Below the pieces are notes generated by a model that saw only the letters and a list, made by a program, of their open reading frames with translations, was not told the DNA's origin and made no database searches. From Elusimicrobiales bacterium (lineage in GTDB: Bacteria > Elusimicrobiota > Elusimicrobia > Elusimicrobiales > UBA9959), in contig JAOAEH010000034.1 in NCBI GenBank assembly GCA_026416895.1, forward strand, positions 1 to 16,362: DNA of 16,362 bases, given 5' to 3'. Positions within the stretch are counted from its first letter, which is position 1. Each line of letters begins with the position of its first letter. The position numbers and the translations under genes were made by a program. Below are positions 6,410 to 12,972 of this stretch, in pieces.

Positions 6410-7356
6410 CTTTCTACCTTATATATAAACTTTTCAAGTTCTTTAACTTTATTTTTAGATATCTTAAAACCACTAGCATTTCTATGTCCACCTCCACCAA
6501 ACTCTAAAGCAATAGTACCTACATCAATATTATCCTTTGATCTAAAAGTAAAACTATATCTTTCTGAGTCTTCTTTTACAAAAATAGTCACTTTTACATC
6601 CGGTATCATCATAGGGTAATTTATAATATTTTCTGTATCAGAAAAATCAGCAGAAAATTTTTTAAAATCTCCTTCTTTTATAATCATAATTGCAATTCCA
6701 TCATATACTCTAAGATTAGATAATGCTACACCAAGCAATTTAAGATTTTTATATGTGGTTGTAGAAAAAAAATTTTCATTCAATTTCTGAAAATCAAACT
6801 TATGTTTAATAAGTTCTGCTGCAACATAAAAAGTTTCTGGTAATGTTTGGTTATATTGAAATCTTCCAGTATCAGTTATAATACCACAATATAAGTTAAT
6901 AGCCATAGTTTTAGTTATATCAATCTTCATTGCTTTTAGAATATGCCACACTATTTCAGAAGTGGAGGGATAACAAGGATATATGATATTTATATCTCCA
7001 TAATTTTGAGCTGTTTTATGATGATCTATGTTAACAATATTTTTAAATTTGAACTTTTCAACATCAATTCCTGATCTTTGAGGTGTAGAACATTCAAAAA
7101 AAATTGCTACATCATAGTCTTTTTTTTCTATACTATTTTTTATATTTTCCACATATGGTAAAACATACAAGTTTTCAGGCAATCTATCACAAGAATAAAG
7201 ATAAACATCTTTTTTTTTTCTTTTCAAAAATTCATAAAAACAAAGCATACTCCCACATGAATCTGCATCAGGCATACTATGAAGTGTAAGAAAAAAAGTT
7301 TTTGAATTTTCTAATAAACTAGCTAGTTTGAATATCTCCTTTATTTTCTGAAGCAT
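6379..7356 (-). CDS. nrnA: DHH-family phosphoesterase, NrnA-type nanoRNase / pAp phosphatase
   Basis: DHH-DHHA1 enzymes of this type degrade short RNAs of 2-5 bases and often pAp or pApA, using two Mn ions. Motif I is HSMPDADSCGS (Asp30, Asp32), motif III is the DHH triad in NIDHHKTAQNYGD (111-113), motif IV is GIITDTGRFQY (Asp162), and the DHHA1 domain carries GGGGHRNASGF (287-297). The second metal-binding acidic position appears as FFECSTPQRSG, with Glu where Asp is common. I chose ATG at 7356, which follows GGAG with a 7-base spacer. A TTG six codons upstream, at 7374, is also in frame but has no ribosome binding site. The resulting protein is 325 residues. The start lies inside rbfA (38-base overlap) and the end overlaps truB by 31 bases. 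Confidence 0.88.
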   Translation of the reverse strand: MLQKIKEIFKLASLLENSKTFFLTLHSMPDADSCGSMLCFYEFLKRKKKDVYLYSCDRLPENLYVLPYVENIKNSIEKKDYDVAIFFECSTPQRSGIDVEKFKFKNIVNIDHHKTAQNYGDINIIYPCYPSTSEIVWHILKAMKIDITKTMAINLYCGIITDTGRFQYNQTLPETFYVAAELIKHKFDFQKLNENFFSTTTYKNLKLLGVALSNLRVYDGIAIMIIKEGDFKKFSADFSDTENIINYPMMIPDVKVTIFVKEDSERYSFTFRSKDNIDVGTIALEFGGGGHRNASGFKISKNKVKELEKFIYKVERCIRKQIKNS

Positions 7357-7708
7357 TATTCTTCTCCAATTCAATTTTTTTGAAAATTTCTTCTATCTTA
7401 CTTGCTCTAACTGGCGTATTATCATATTTAAATTGAATATTTGGAACAAATCTGGTTTTAACCCTTTTTCTAATTATAGATTTTATTTGTGGTATAAGTT
7501 CTTCTAAATAAGCATTTATCTCTTCTACCTTTTGTTCATCAAAATCGCCAAAAAAAGAATAATATATTTCAATTCTTCTCCCATCATCTATTACTTCAAC
7601 ATCTGTAACTGTTATTAAAGCAATTTCTTTTAAATCCTGTCTTTTTAAGAGTATTGAATTTATCTCTTGAAGAAAAGCAGATTTTAATTTATCCTCTTTG
7701 AAATTCAT
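7319..7708 (-). CDS. rbfA: Ribosome-binding factor A
   Basis: RbfA binds the immature 30S subunit near helix 1 and the neck and assists late 16S rRNA 5' end maturation, especially in the cold. The protein has the KH-like core of about 110 residues: an N-terminal helix ending in SILLKRQDLKEIALITVTDVEVIDDGRR, split here only by its loops, and the typical late segment IRKRVKTRFVPNIQFKYD followed by a helix SKIEEIFKKIE. A polar tail of about 15 residues follows. AAGGAGAATAG precedes the ATG. The start lies inside the last 20 bases of infB and the end overlaps the nrnA start, so three genes are interlocked. The infB-rbfA order is conserved across bacteria and supports the assignment. Confidence 0.93.
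   Translation of the reverse strand: MNFKEDKLKSAFLQEINSILLKRQDLKEIALITVTDVEVIDDGRRIEIYYSFFGDFDEQKVEEINAYLEELIPQIKSIIRKRVKTRFVPNIQFKYDNTPVRASKIEEIFKKIELEKNNASENKGDIQTS
7354..7368 (-). promoter_or_regulatory. Ribosome binding site and start that fix the nrnA N-terminus
   Basis: On the minus strand TTGGAGAAGAATAATG contains GGAG, a 7-base spacer and ATG at 7356-7354. This choice removes six residues (start codon TTG, then N-W-R-R-I) from the longest possible frame. The site lies within the rbfA coding sequence, so ribosomes ending rbfA would pass over it. Confidence 0.65.
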
Positions 7709-10010
7709 CTATTCTCCTTATCCTTTCTTCCTTAATATAAGCTTCTATAATATCACCTACTTCAAAATTTTTAAAACCATCAACCATAATACCACATTCA
7801 TATCCTTTTTCAACATCCTTCACATCATCTTTAAACCTTTTAAGCCCAACAATCTTCCCTTCTCCAACCACATTACCACCTCTAATAATTTTAACATTAG
7901 AACTTCTAGTAATTTTTCCTTCAACAACTATACATCCACATACTCTCCCAACAGATAAATCAAATATTTGTTTTATTTCAGCCTTTCCTATTACTACATC
8001 AACTATCTCAGGCTCAAGCATTCCATTTATTGCAGCTTTCATTTCGTCAAAAAGTTCATATATTATTTTATAGATCCTAATTTCAACACCAAGAGTTTTA
8101 GCTTTTTCTTTTATATCTTCAGATGCTTTAATGTTAAATCCAAATATTATAGCATTTGATGCTTTAGCAAGTAGAACATCAGATTCAGTCACATCACCTA
8201 TACCTGTATGAAGTATATGTATAGCAACCTCATTGTTTGAAAATTTTTCTAAACTATCTCGTATTGCTTGAAGCGAACCATAAACATCAGTCTTTATTAT
8301 AATATTTAGTTTTTTTATTATTTTTTGATCTAACTGAGATTTTAGTGAAAGCAATGAAATATTTTTCTGATGTAATATGTTATCTTTTCTTAATTGTTTC
8401 CTTTCCTGAGCAATCTGTCTTGCAATTTTTTCAGATTCAACCACTTTTAATATATCACCAGGCACGGGGATTTCTTCATTTATTCCTAATATCTCAGCCG
8501 GAATGCCAGGAGTTATTTCTGAAAGTCTTTCTCCTCTATCATTTATAAGTGCTCTAACCTTACCAAAATCAGTACCTACAACAAAACTATCTCCTATTTT
8601 AATCTTACCTCTGGTTGCAATTACCGTAGCAATTACTCCTCGCCTAGAATCTTTTTTTGCCTCAACAACTACTGCTGTTCCTTTTGCATCATAATTAGCT
8701 TTTAATTCCATTATTTCAGCTTGAAGTAGAATTATATCTAAAAGCTTATCTACATTTATTTTTTTCTTTGCAGAAATTTCTACCATTGGAACCTTACCAC
8801 CCCATTCTTCAGGAATTAAATCATAAGAAGACAATTGTTGTTTAATCTGATTTGGATTTGCTTGAGGCAAATCTATTTTATTTATTGCTACGATAATCGG
8901 TACATTTGCAGCTTTAGCATGATTAATAGCTTCTATTGTTTGTGGCATAACTCCATCAACAGCTGAAACCACAAGTACTACTATATCTGTTATCTTAACT
9001 CCTTGTGCTCTCATTGCTGTAAAAGCTTCATGCCCTGGGGTGTCAAGCACAGTGATATTACCTTTTGGTGTTCTAACCATATAAGCACCAATGTGTTGAG
9101 TTATTTGACCAGCCTCCGTATCAACCACATTAGATTGTCTCAAAGCATCAAGTAAAGTAGTTTTTCCGTGATCAACATGTCCCATTATTGTAATTACAGG
9201 AGGACGAGGTTTAAGTTTAGCTGGATCATCTTTTTCTTCTTCTTCACCAATTGTAGTGTCACTAAACATAGGTACAAATTCAAGTTCATAACCATATTCC
9301 AAACTAATTAGAGCAGCAACATCTTCATCTAACTTTTGAGTTATTGAAGCAAATATTCCATAACTCATTAACTTTTTTATAAGTTCTACAGCAGATATTC
9401 CTAATTTCTCTGCTAAATCTCTTACAGTAAGTGATGTTGAAACCTTCAGTTTTTTATATTCTATTCCTTCTTTTTTTTCTATTTTTGAAATATTTTCTTT
9501 AGATACAGATAAAGTAGAAGTTGAATCTTCTTTTTGTTTTATTGGAGTTTGTGATAAATTTTTTTCTTGTTTTATATCCTTTTTTTTAATTTCCTGAAGT
9601 GTTTTTGGTTTTGTAGTTTTTTGTTGATCTTTAATTTCATAAGTTATAAAACCATCTTCTTCAATATTATTTTTAGAAATATTTGTAATTTTATCCAATT
9701 TATCTGCTTGAGGAGTTTGCGGAGAAGTTTTTGGCAAAGTCTCTTTCTCCAATTTTTCTTCTTCTATTTTTGCTTTTTTAGGATAAATTTTTTCACTAAT
9801 CTCTTGTGTTTTTTCATAAGTTTGAGAAGCTGTTTCCTTTACATCTAAGCTTTGACTTTGCGAAGTTTGAGCTAAACTTTGCTTTTTTGCTTTTAATTTT
9901 TCAAGAAAAGCTTTTGCCTTATTTTTATCTATTTCGGCTTTGGTTATTTTCTTTTTGCCTTTTATTTCATCTATAGATTTTTTTCTAATTTTATTATCTT
10001 CATTATTCAT
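7689..10010 (-). CDS. infB: Translation initiation factor IF-2
   Basis: IF2 is the GTPase that brings fMet-tRNA to the 30S subunit and promotes 50S joining. In the 773 residues the order is: a Lys/Glu/Gln/Ser-rich, low-complexity N-terminal region (1-185), an IF2_N domain around SLTVRDLAEKLGISAVEL (193-210), the G domain with GHVDHGKT (277-284), DTPGHEAF (323-330), NKID (377-380) and SAK (413-415), then domains II, III and the C-terminal initiator-tRNA-binding domain, which includes GIGDVTESDVLLA and a second beta barrel to residue 770. The start follows AAGGAG with a 5-base spacer. It lies 34 bases after nusA, with no ylxR or L7Ae-type gene between. The low-complexity N-terminal region is normal for the family and is the source of spurious hydrophobic frames on the opposite strand. 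Confidence 0.98.
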   Translation of the reverse strand: MNNEDNKIRKKSIDEIKGKKKITKAEIDKNKAKAFLEKLKAKKQSLAQTSQSQSLDVKETASQTYEKTQEISEKIYPKKAKIEEEKLEKETLPKTSPQTPQADKLDKITNISKNNIEEDGFITYEIKDQQKTTKPKTLQEIKKKDIKQEKNLSQTPIKQKEDSTSTLSVSKENISKIEKKEGIEYKKLKVSTSLTVRDLAEKLGISAVELIKKLMSYGIFASITQKLDEDVAALISLEYGYELEFVPMFSDTTIGEEEEKDDPAKLKPRPPVITIMGHVDHGKTTLLDALRQSNVVDTEAGQITQHIGAYMVRTPKGNITVLDTPGHEAFTAMRAQGVKITDIVVLVVSAVDGVMPQTIEAINHAKAANVPIIVAINKIDLPQANPNQIKQQLSSYDLIPEEWGGKVPMVEISAKKKINVDKLLDIILLQAEIMELKANYDAKGTAVVVEAKKDSRRGVIATVIATRGKIKIGDSFVVGTDFGKVRALINDRGERLSEITPGIPAEILGINEEIPVPGDILKVVESEKIARQIAQERKQLRKDNILHQKNISLLSLKSQLDQKIIKKLNIIIKTDVYGSLQAIRDSLEKFSNNEVAIHILHTGIGDVTESDVLLAKASNAIIFGFNIKASEDIKEKAKTLGVEIRIYKIIYELFDEMKAAINGMLEPEIVDVVIGKAEIKQIFDLSVGRVCGCIVVEGKITRSSNVKIIRGGNVVGEGKIVGLKRFKDDVKDVEKGYECGIMVDGFKNFEVGDIIEAYIKEERIRRIDEFQRG

Positions 10011-10044
10011 CTAAACTCCTTTTTAATTTACTCAAAACTATAAA

Positions 10045-11325
10045 TTATTTGTTTTCAGTTTTATTAATATCAGAAATATATTTTTTTGCAGCATCTAAAA
10101 TTTTTTGAGCAGTTTTTTCTCCTATTCCAGATAAACTTGAAAGCTCTTCAATTTTCAAAGAAGCTATTTTTTGAGCAGAATTATAACCAACTTTAACAAG
10201 AGTTTCTGCTATCCTTTGAGTTATACCTTCTATTTCCATTAACTTTTTTACTTGATTCCTAAAATTTTCGATAGTTTCTTTTTCTTTCTGAGATTCAGAT
10301 TTAACTTCAAACGAATAGTTAGTTAATTTTTCTACAAGTATTTTATTGATATTATCTTTTCCTAAAGCAAGCTCAACCTGATCATCTGGAACTACTACAA
10401 TTGCTCTCCTGTTGGCCTTATCTATTGAAACAGAACTGACTTTAGAGGGAGAAAAAGCTTTTGCAATTATCTGAACTATATCTTCAGAATATGGTATAAG
10501 ATCTATTTTTTCATTAGAAATTTCAGCCATTATAGCCTTAATTCTAGATCCTTTAACTCCAACACAAGCACCAACAGGATCTATTTTAGAAGAATTACTT
10601 TTAACTATTATTTTAGATCTAACTCCTGGTTCTCTCACCATGTTTACTATTTCTACTATACCATCATAAATTTCAGGTATTTCATTTTGCAGTATAGCTT
10701 TCAAAAATTCAATAGAAGCTCTAGAAAGAATTATCTGAGGAGTTTTATTTTTTTCAACTCTTTGAATTATAGCTTTAATTCTATCATTAACTGAATATTT
10801 TTCTCTTTTTATTTGCTCAGTATAAGGTAAAATAGCTTCAGCTTTACCTAAATTTACTAAAATATCACGATTGTTTATGTGGGTTACAAGACCGCTTACA
10901 ATTTCACCAACTCGTGGAGAAAATTCAGCATAAATTTTTTCCCTTTCAGAAACCCTTATTTTTTGAAGCAGAGTTTGTTTTGCTATTTGGGACGCTATTC
11001 TTGAAAAATCTTCAATATCTACAGGTATTTTAATTTTATCTCCAATTTTTGCATCCGGATTATATTTTTTAGCTTCTTCAAGTTTAATCTCAAGTTCTTC
11101 CACAGCAACATCATCTACTACATCCTTTATAAAATATGCTTTCATTTCAGCTGTATCTGGATTAACTTCGGCTTCTATCTGAACTATTTTTCCATAATAC
11201 TTTCTTAAGGCAGTTACAATTGAGTCAGATATGGTTTTAAATATCTCTTCTTTTTTTATATTTTTATCTCTCTCAAGCTGCTCTATTATTGCCATAAACT
11301 CGCTTTTCCTAAATACTTTATCCAT
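10045..11325 (-). CDS. nusA: Transcription termination/antitermination factor NusA
   Basis: NusA binds RNA polymerase and nascent RNA, and modulates pausing, intrinsic termination and antitermination. Domains in order: N-terminal polymerase-binding domain (about 1-125), S1 domain (about 136-202), KH1 with DPVGACVGVKGSRI (249-262), KH2 with LALGKDNINKI (319-329), then a helix-hairpin-helix tail (362-416) containing LSSLSGIGEKTAQKIL. The tail resembles the fourth-helix and C-terminal repeats of longer NusA proteins but only one unit is present. The total of 426 residues is between the B. subtilis form, which lacks a tail, and the E. coli form with two repeats. AAAGGAG with a 7-base spacer supports the ATG. 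It lies 23 bases after rimP, in the universal rimP-nusA-infB order. Confidence 0.97.
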   Translation of the reverse strand: MDKVFRKSEFMAIIEQLERDKNIKKEEIFKTISDSIVTALRKYYGKIVQIEAEVNPDTAEMKAYFIKDVVDDVAVEELEIKLEEAKKYNPDAKIGDKIKIPVDIEDFSRIASQIAKQTLLQKIRVSEREKIYAEFSPRVGEIVSGLVTHINNRDILVNLGKAEAILPYTEQIKREKYSVNDRIKAIIQRVEKNKTPQIILSRASIEFLKAILQNEIPEIYDGIVEIVNMVREPGVRSKIIVKSNSSKIDPVGACVGVKGSRIKAIMAEISNEKIDLIPYSEDIVQIIAKAFSPSKVSSVSIDKANRRAIVVVPDDQVELALGKDNINKILVEKLTNYSFEVKSESQKEKETIENFRNQVKKLMEIEGITQRIAETLVKVGYNSAQKIASLKIEELSSLSGIGEKTAQKILDAAKKYISDINKTENK

Positions 11326-11348
11326 AAAAACTCCTTTTATTAAATAAT

Positions 11349-11813
11349 TTAATTTTTCAAATCTTTAAGTATTTCATCATCACTAGGATTTAATCTTATT
11401 TCTTCTATATCATCCATACTAAACTCCAAATTTTCAAAAATTGCTCTATTATCTTTAAAACCAACTATTTTAGAGTAATATATTCTTATTCCTTCAACTG
11501 GTTTTTTAAGAACAATTTTGACATCTTTCCCTTTAAATTTCTCAAAATCTTTTGGTTTTTTTATAATCCTATCAACACCAGGAGAAGAAACCTCTAAAGT
11601 ATAAGCACCAGCTATTACAGAGTTCATATCAATAAAGGCACCAATTTTTTCAGACCAAATTTCACAATCTTTAAGAGTAATTTTGCCATTATTTCTATCT
11701 ATAAAAACTTGTAAAATTAAATTTTTACCCCTAATAATTTTAACATCTACTATTTCATAATCAGTGTTTTCAAATAACAATTCAAGTTTTTTTTCTATTT
11801 CTTCAACTTTCAT
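11349..11813 (-). CDS. rimP: Ribosome maturation factor RimP
   Basis: RimP assists 30S assembly, helping proteins such as S12 join the pre-30S particle. At 154 residues it has the family length. The N-terminal alpha/beta domain runs through VFIDRNNGKITLKDCE, and the family signature YTLEVSSPGVDRIIKKPKDF (partly shown; about residues 77-96) leads into the C-terminal SH3-like domain with GKDVKIVLKKP. The gene begins the minus-strand operon upstream of nusA. The ATG at 11813 follows AAGGA with an 8-base spacer (AAGTTTT region). A strong hairpin with a T-run lies only about 20 bases upstream of the start, so expression of this gene and all downstream genes may be controlled by premature termination. 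Confidence 0.95.
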   Translation of the reverse strand: MKVEEIEKKLELLFENTDYEIVDVKIIRGKNLILQVFIDRNNGKITLKDCEIWSEKIGAFIDMNSVIAGAYTLEVSSPGVDRIIKKPKDFEKFKGKDVKIVLKKPVEGIRIYYSKIVGFKDNRAIFENLEFSMDDIEEIRLNPSDDEILKDLKN

Positions 11814-11826
11814 AAAACTTTCCTTA

Positions 11827-11856
11827 TAATAAAAAAGTGGCTTTTGAAAGCCACTT
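11827..11856 (-). terminator. Strong intrinsic terminator in the rimP leader (possible attenuator)
   Basis: AAGTGGCTTT (11835-11844) and AAAGCCACTT (11847-11856) form a perfect inverted repeat; the realistic fold is 8-9 pairs with a TTGA-like loop. Read on the minus strand the stem is followed by TTTTTTATTAT, a good U-tract, and then at once by the rimP ribosome binding site AAGGA. It therefore lies in the rimP leader, not after the preceding gene, whose stop is about 370 bases upstream. It may be a conditional terminator, fitting an operon that encodes NusA. No alternative antiterminator pairing was found by eye. Confidence 0.75.
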
Positions 11857-11885
11857 GTTAATTAAAAAGGAACTTATATATTTAT

Positions 11886-11914
11886 ATAATACAAAAATAA
11901 TATAAAAAACACAA
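11886..11914 (-). promoter_or_regulatory. Weak candidate promoter for the rimP operon
   Basis: On the minus strand TTGTGT (11914-11909) and TATTAT (11891-11886) are 17 bases apart, with TTG just before the -10. An overlapping alternative is TTGCAA (11922-11917) with TATTTT (11899-11894), also 17 apart. Either start would give a leader of about 65 bases containing the terminator hairpin. The sequence is so AT-rich that such matches are expected by chance. Confidence 0.25.
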
Positions 11915-12169
11915 GATTGCAACCAGATAAAATATTTTTTCTGAAAATAAATCTTTTAGATAAATTTAACGAGACACAACTGTTAAATATGCTAAAACGA
12001 GAGTTATGTAAGGTAAAGATAACAGGATTAAATAAATGTTAAAAAAATACTTTTTTGATATACTTACAACATATAATAAAAAATGAATTTGATAAAACAA
12101 AAATTTCATTTTTAAATGACAATAGAAATAAATTGTTATGGCAAGAATAGTTTATGCTTAAAAGATTTC

Positions 12170-12196
12170 AAAAAAGATTATTATCCCTTATAATCT
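12170..12196 (-). terminator. AT-rich terminator-like hairpin after the amidase gene
   Basis: On the minus strand AGATTAT (12196-12190) and ATAATCT (12181-12175) pair around an 8-base loop and are followed by a T-run (12174-12170) and further T-rich sequence. The position, about 27 bases after the amidase stop, suits termination of the rseP-ispG-proS-amidase transcript. The stem has only one G-C pair, so strength is doubtful. Confidence 0.4.
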
Positions 12197-12222
12197 ATAA
12201 ACATCTATTTTATAAATCATAT

Positions 12223-12954
12223 CTATTTTTTGAGGGGAAAATTATTTCTAATTTCATAAACTAATTCTGGATTTATGTCTACTATACCTATTCCCTCCCT
12301 TGATTGAAAATCTAAGATCATCTCACCTAAAGGTGAATAACAAAGAGAATACCCTCTATATTCATTACCATTAAGATCTTCACCTATTGAATTTACTCCT
12401 ATTACATAAGCCTGATTTTCAATAGCTCTTGCACACAATAAATTTATCCAATGAGATATTCTAACATAAGGCCAAGCAGCTATTACAACATAAAGAGTAG
12501 CACAATTAGAAAGCTTCCAAAAATTTATAGGAAACCTTAAATCAAAACATATAAATGGAGCAACTTTAAAACCTTCCATATCAAAAACTATTAACTCTTT
12601 ACCTCTACGATAATATTTATCTTCTTTTGCTATATGAAAAAGATTTATTTTAGAATATTGAGCTATTCTTCTCCCACTTCTATCTAAAGTTATAAATCTA
12701 TTGTATTTATTTTCAACCCCACCAAAAGAAACATTAACGTGATATTTTTTAGAAATATTAATAAAAAAATTAATATCATCCTCATTAAGCGTTGAGACTT
12801 TTAAATTATTAGTATATCCAGAAAGCGTCATCTCACAAAATATAATCCAATCTATACCTCTTATATCTGATGACTCAAGTAATTTTGTTATTCTAGATTT
12901 ATTAGTTTTCTTATCTTCCCATTTAGCTCTAAATTGAAAAAGTCCTATTTTCAT
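12223..12954 (-). CDS. Carbon-nitrogen hydrolase, omega-amidase-like (nitrilase superfamily)
   Basis: Nitrilase-fold cytoplasmic hydrolase with the Glu-Lys-Cys triad visible: Glu41 in IIFCEMTLSGY, Lys102 in YSKINLF, and Cys136 in APFICFDLRFP. The CxDLRFP form and the 243-residue length are closest to the NIT2/YafV omega-amidase group, which hydrolyse alpha-ketoglutaramate or alpha-ketosuccinamate and so repair the keto products of glutamine transamination. Substrate assignment is inference, because this superfamily is broad. GGAGGA with an 8-base spacer precedes the ATG. The gene begins 18 bases after proS and ends the ispG-proS transcript. Nothing next to it suggests a dedicated pathway, so a metabolite-repair role fits best. 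Confidence 0.87.
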   Translation of the reverse strand: MKIGLFQFRAKWEDKKTNKSRITKLLESSDIRGIDWIIFCEMTLSGYTNNLKVSTLNEDDINFFINISKKYHVNVSFGGVENKYNRFITLDRSGRRIAQYSKINLFHIAKEDKYYRRGKELIVFDMEGFKVAPFICFDLRFPINFWKLSNCATLYVVIAAWPYVRISHWINLLCARAIENQAYVIGVNSIGEDLNGNEYRGYSLCYSPLGEMILDFQSREGIGIVDINPELVYEIRNNFPLKK

Positions 12955-12972
12955 AAATAAATTCCTCCAAAA

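Larger units (their letters stand above)
11857..12222. other. Intergenic gap between amidase and rimP
   Basis: This 366-base stretch has no confidently recognised gene, tRNA or conserved RNA. Near the amidase stop it holds an AT-rich terminator-like hairpin (12170-12196), and near rimP it holds promoter-like hexamers. Between them an imperfect inverted repeat (12079-12090 with 12101-12113) and one minus-strand frame of 47 codons (11966-12109) are seen. That frame encodes a very hydrophobic peptide starting MKFLFYQIHF, but has no ribosome binding site (TCATTTAAAA precedes ATG). The GC content appears even lower than in the coding regions, as expected for spacer. Confidence 0.7.

Noticed and set aside
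9567..9848. A 93-codon plus-strand frame rich in Phe, Leu and Cys that looks like a membrane protein.
   Set aside because: It is the reverse complement of the Lys/Glu-rich N-terminal region of IF2; AAA and GAA codons read backwards as TTT and TTC, which creates false hydrophobicity.
12079..12113. Imperfect inverted repeat AAAAATGAATTT / AAATTTCATTTTT in the rimP upstream gap.
   Set aside because: Nearly all A/T with a mismatch bulge and not next to a gene end; expected by chance in this composition.
12151..12165. A 15-base match (TTTATGCTTAAAAGA) to the strip at 94-108 near the insertion sequence end.
   Set aside because: The match does not extend on either side, and one such AT-rich 15-mer repeat is about what chance gives in 16 kb.
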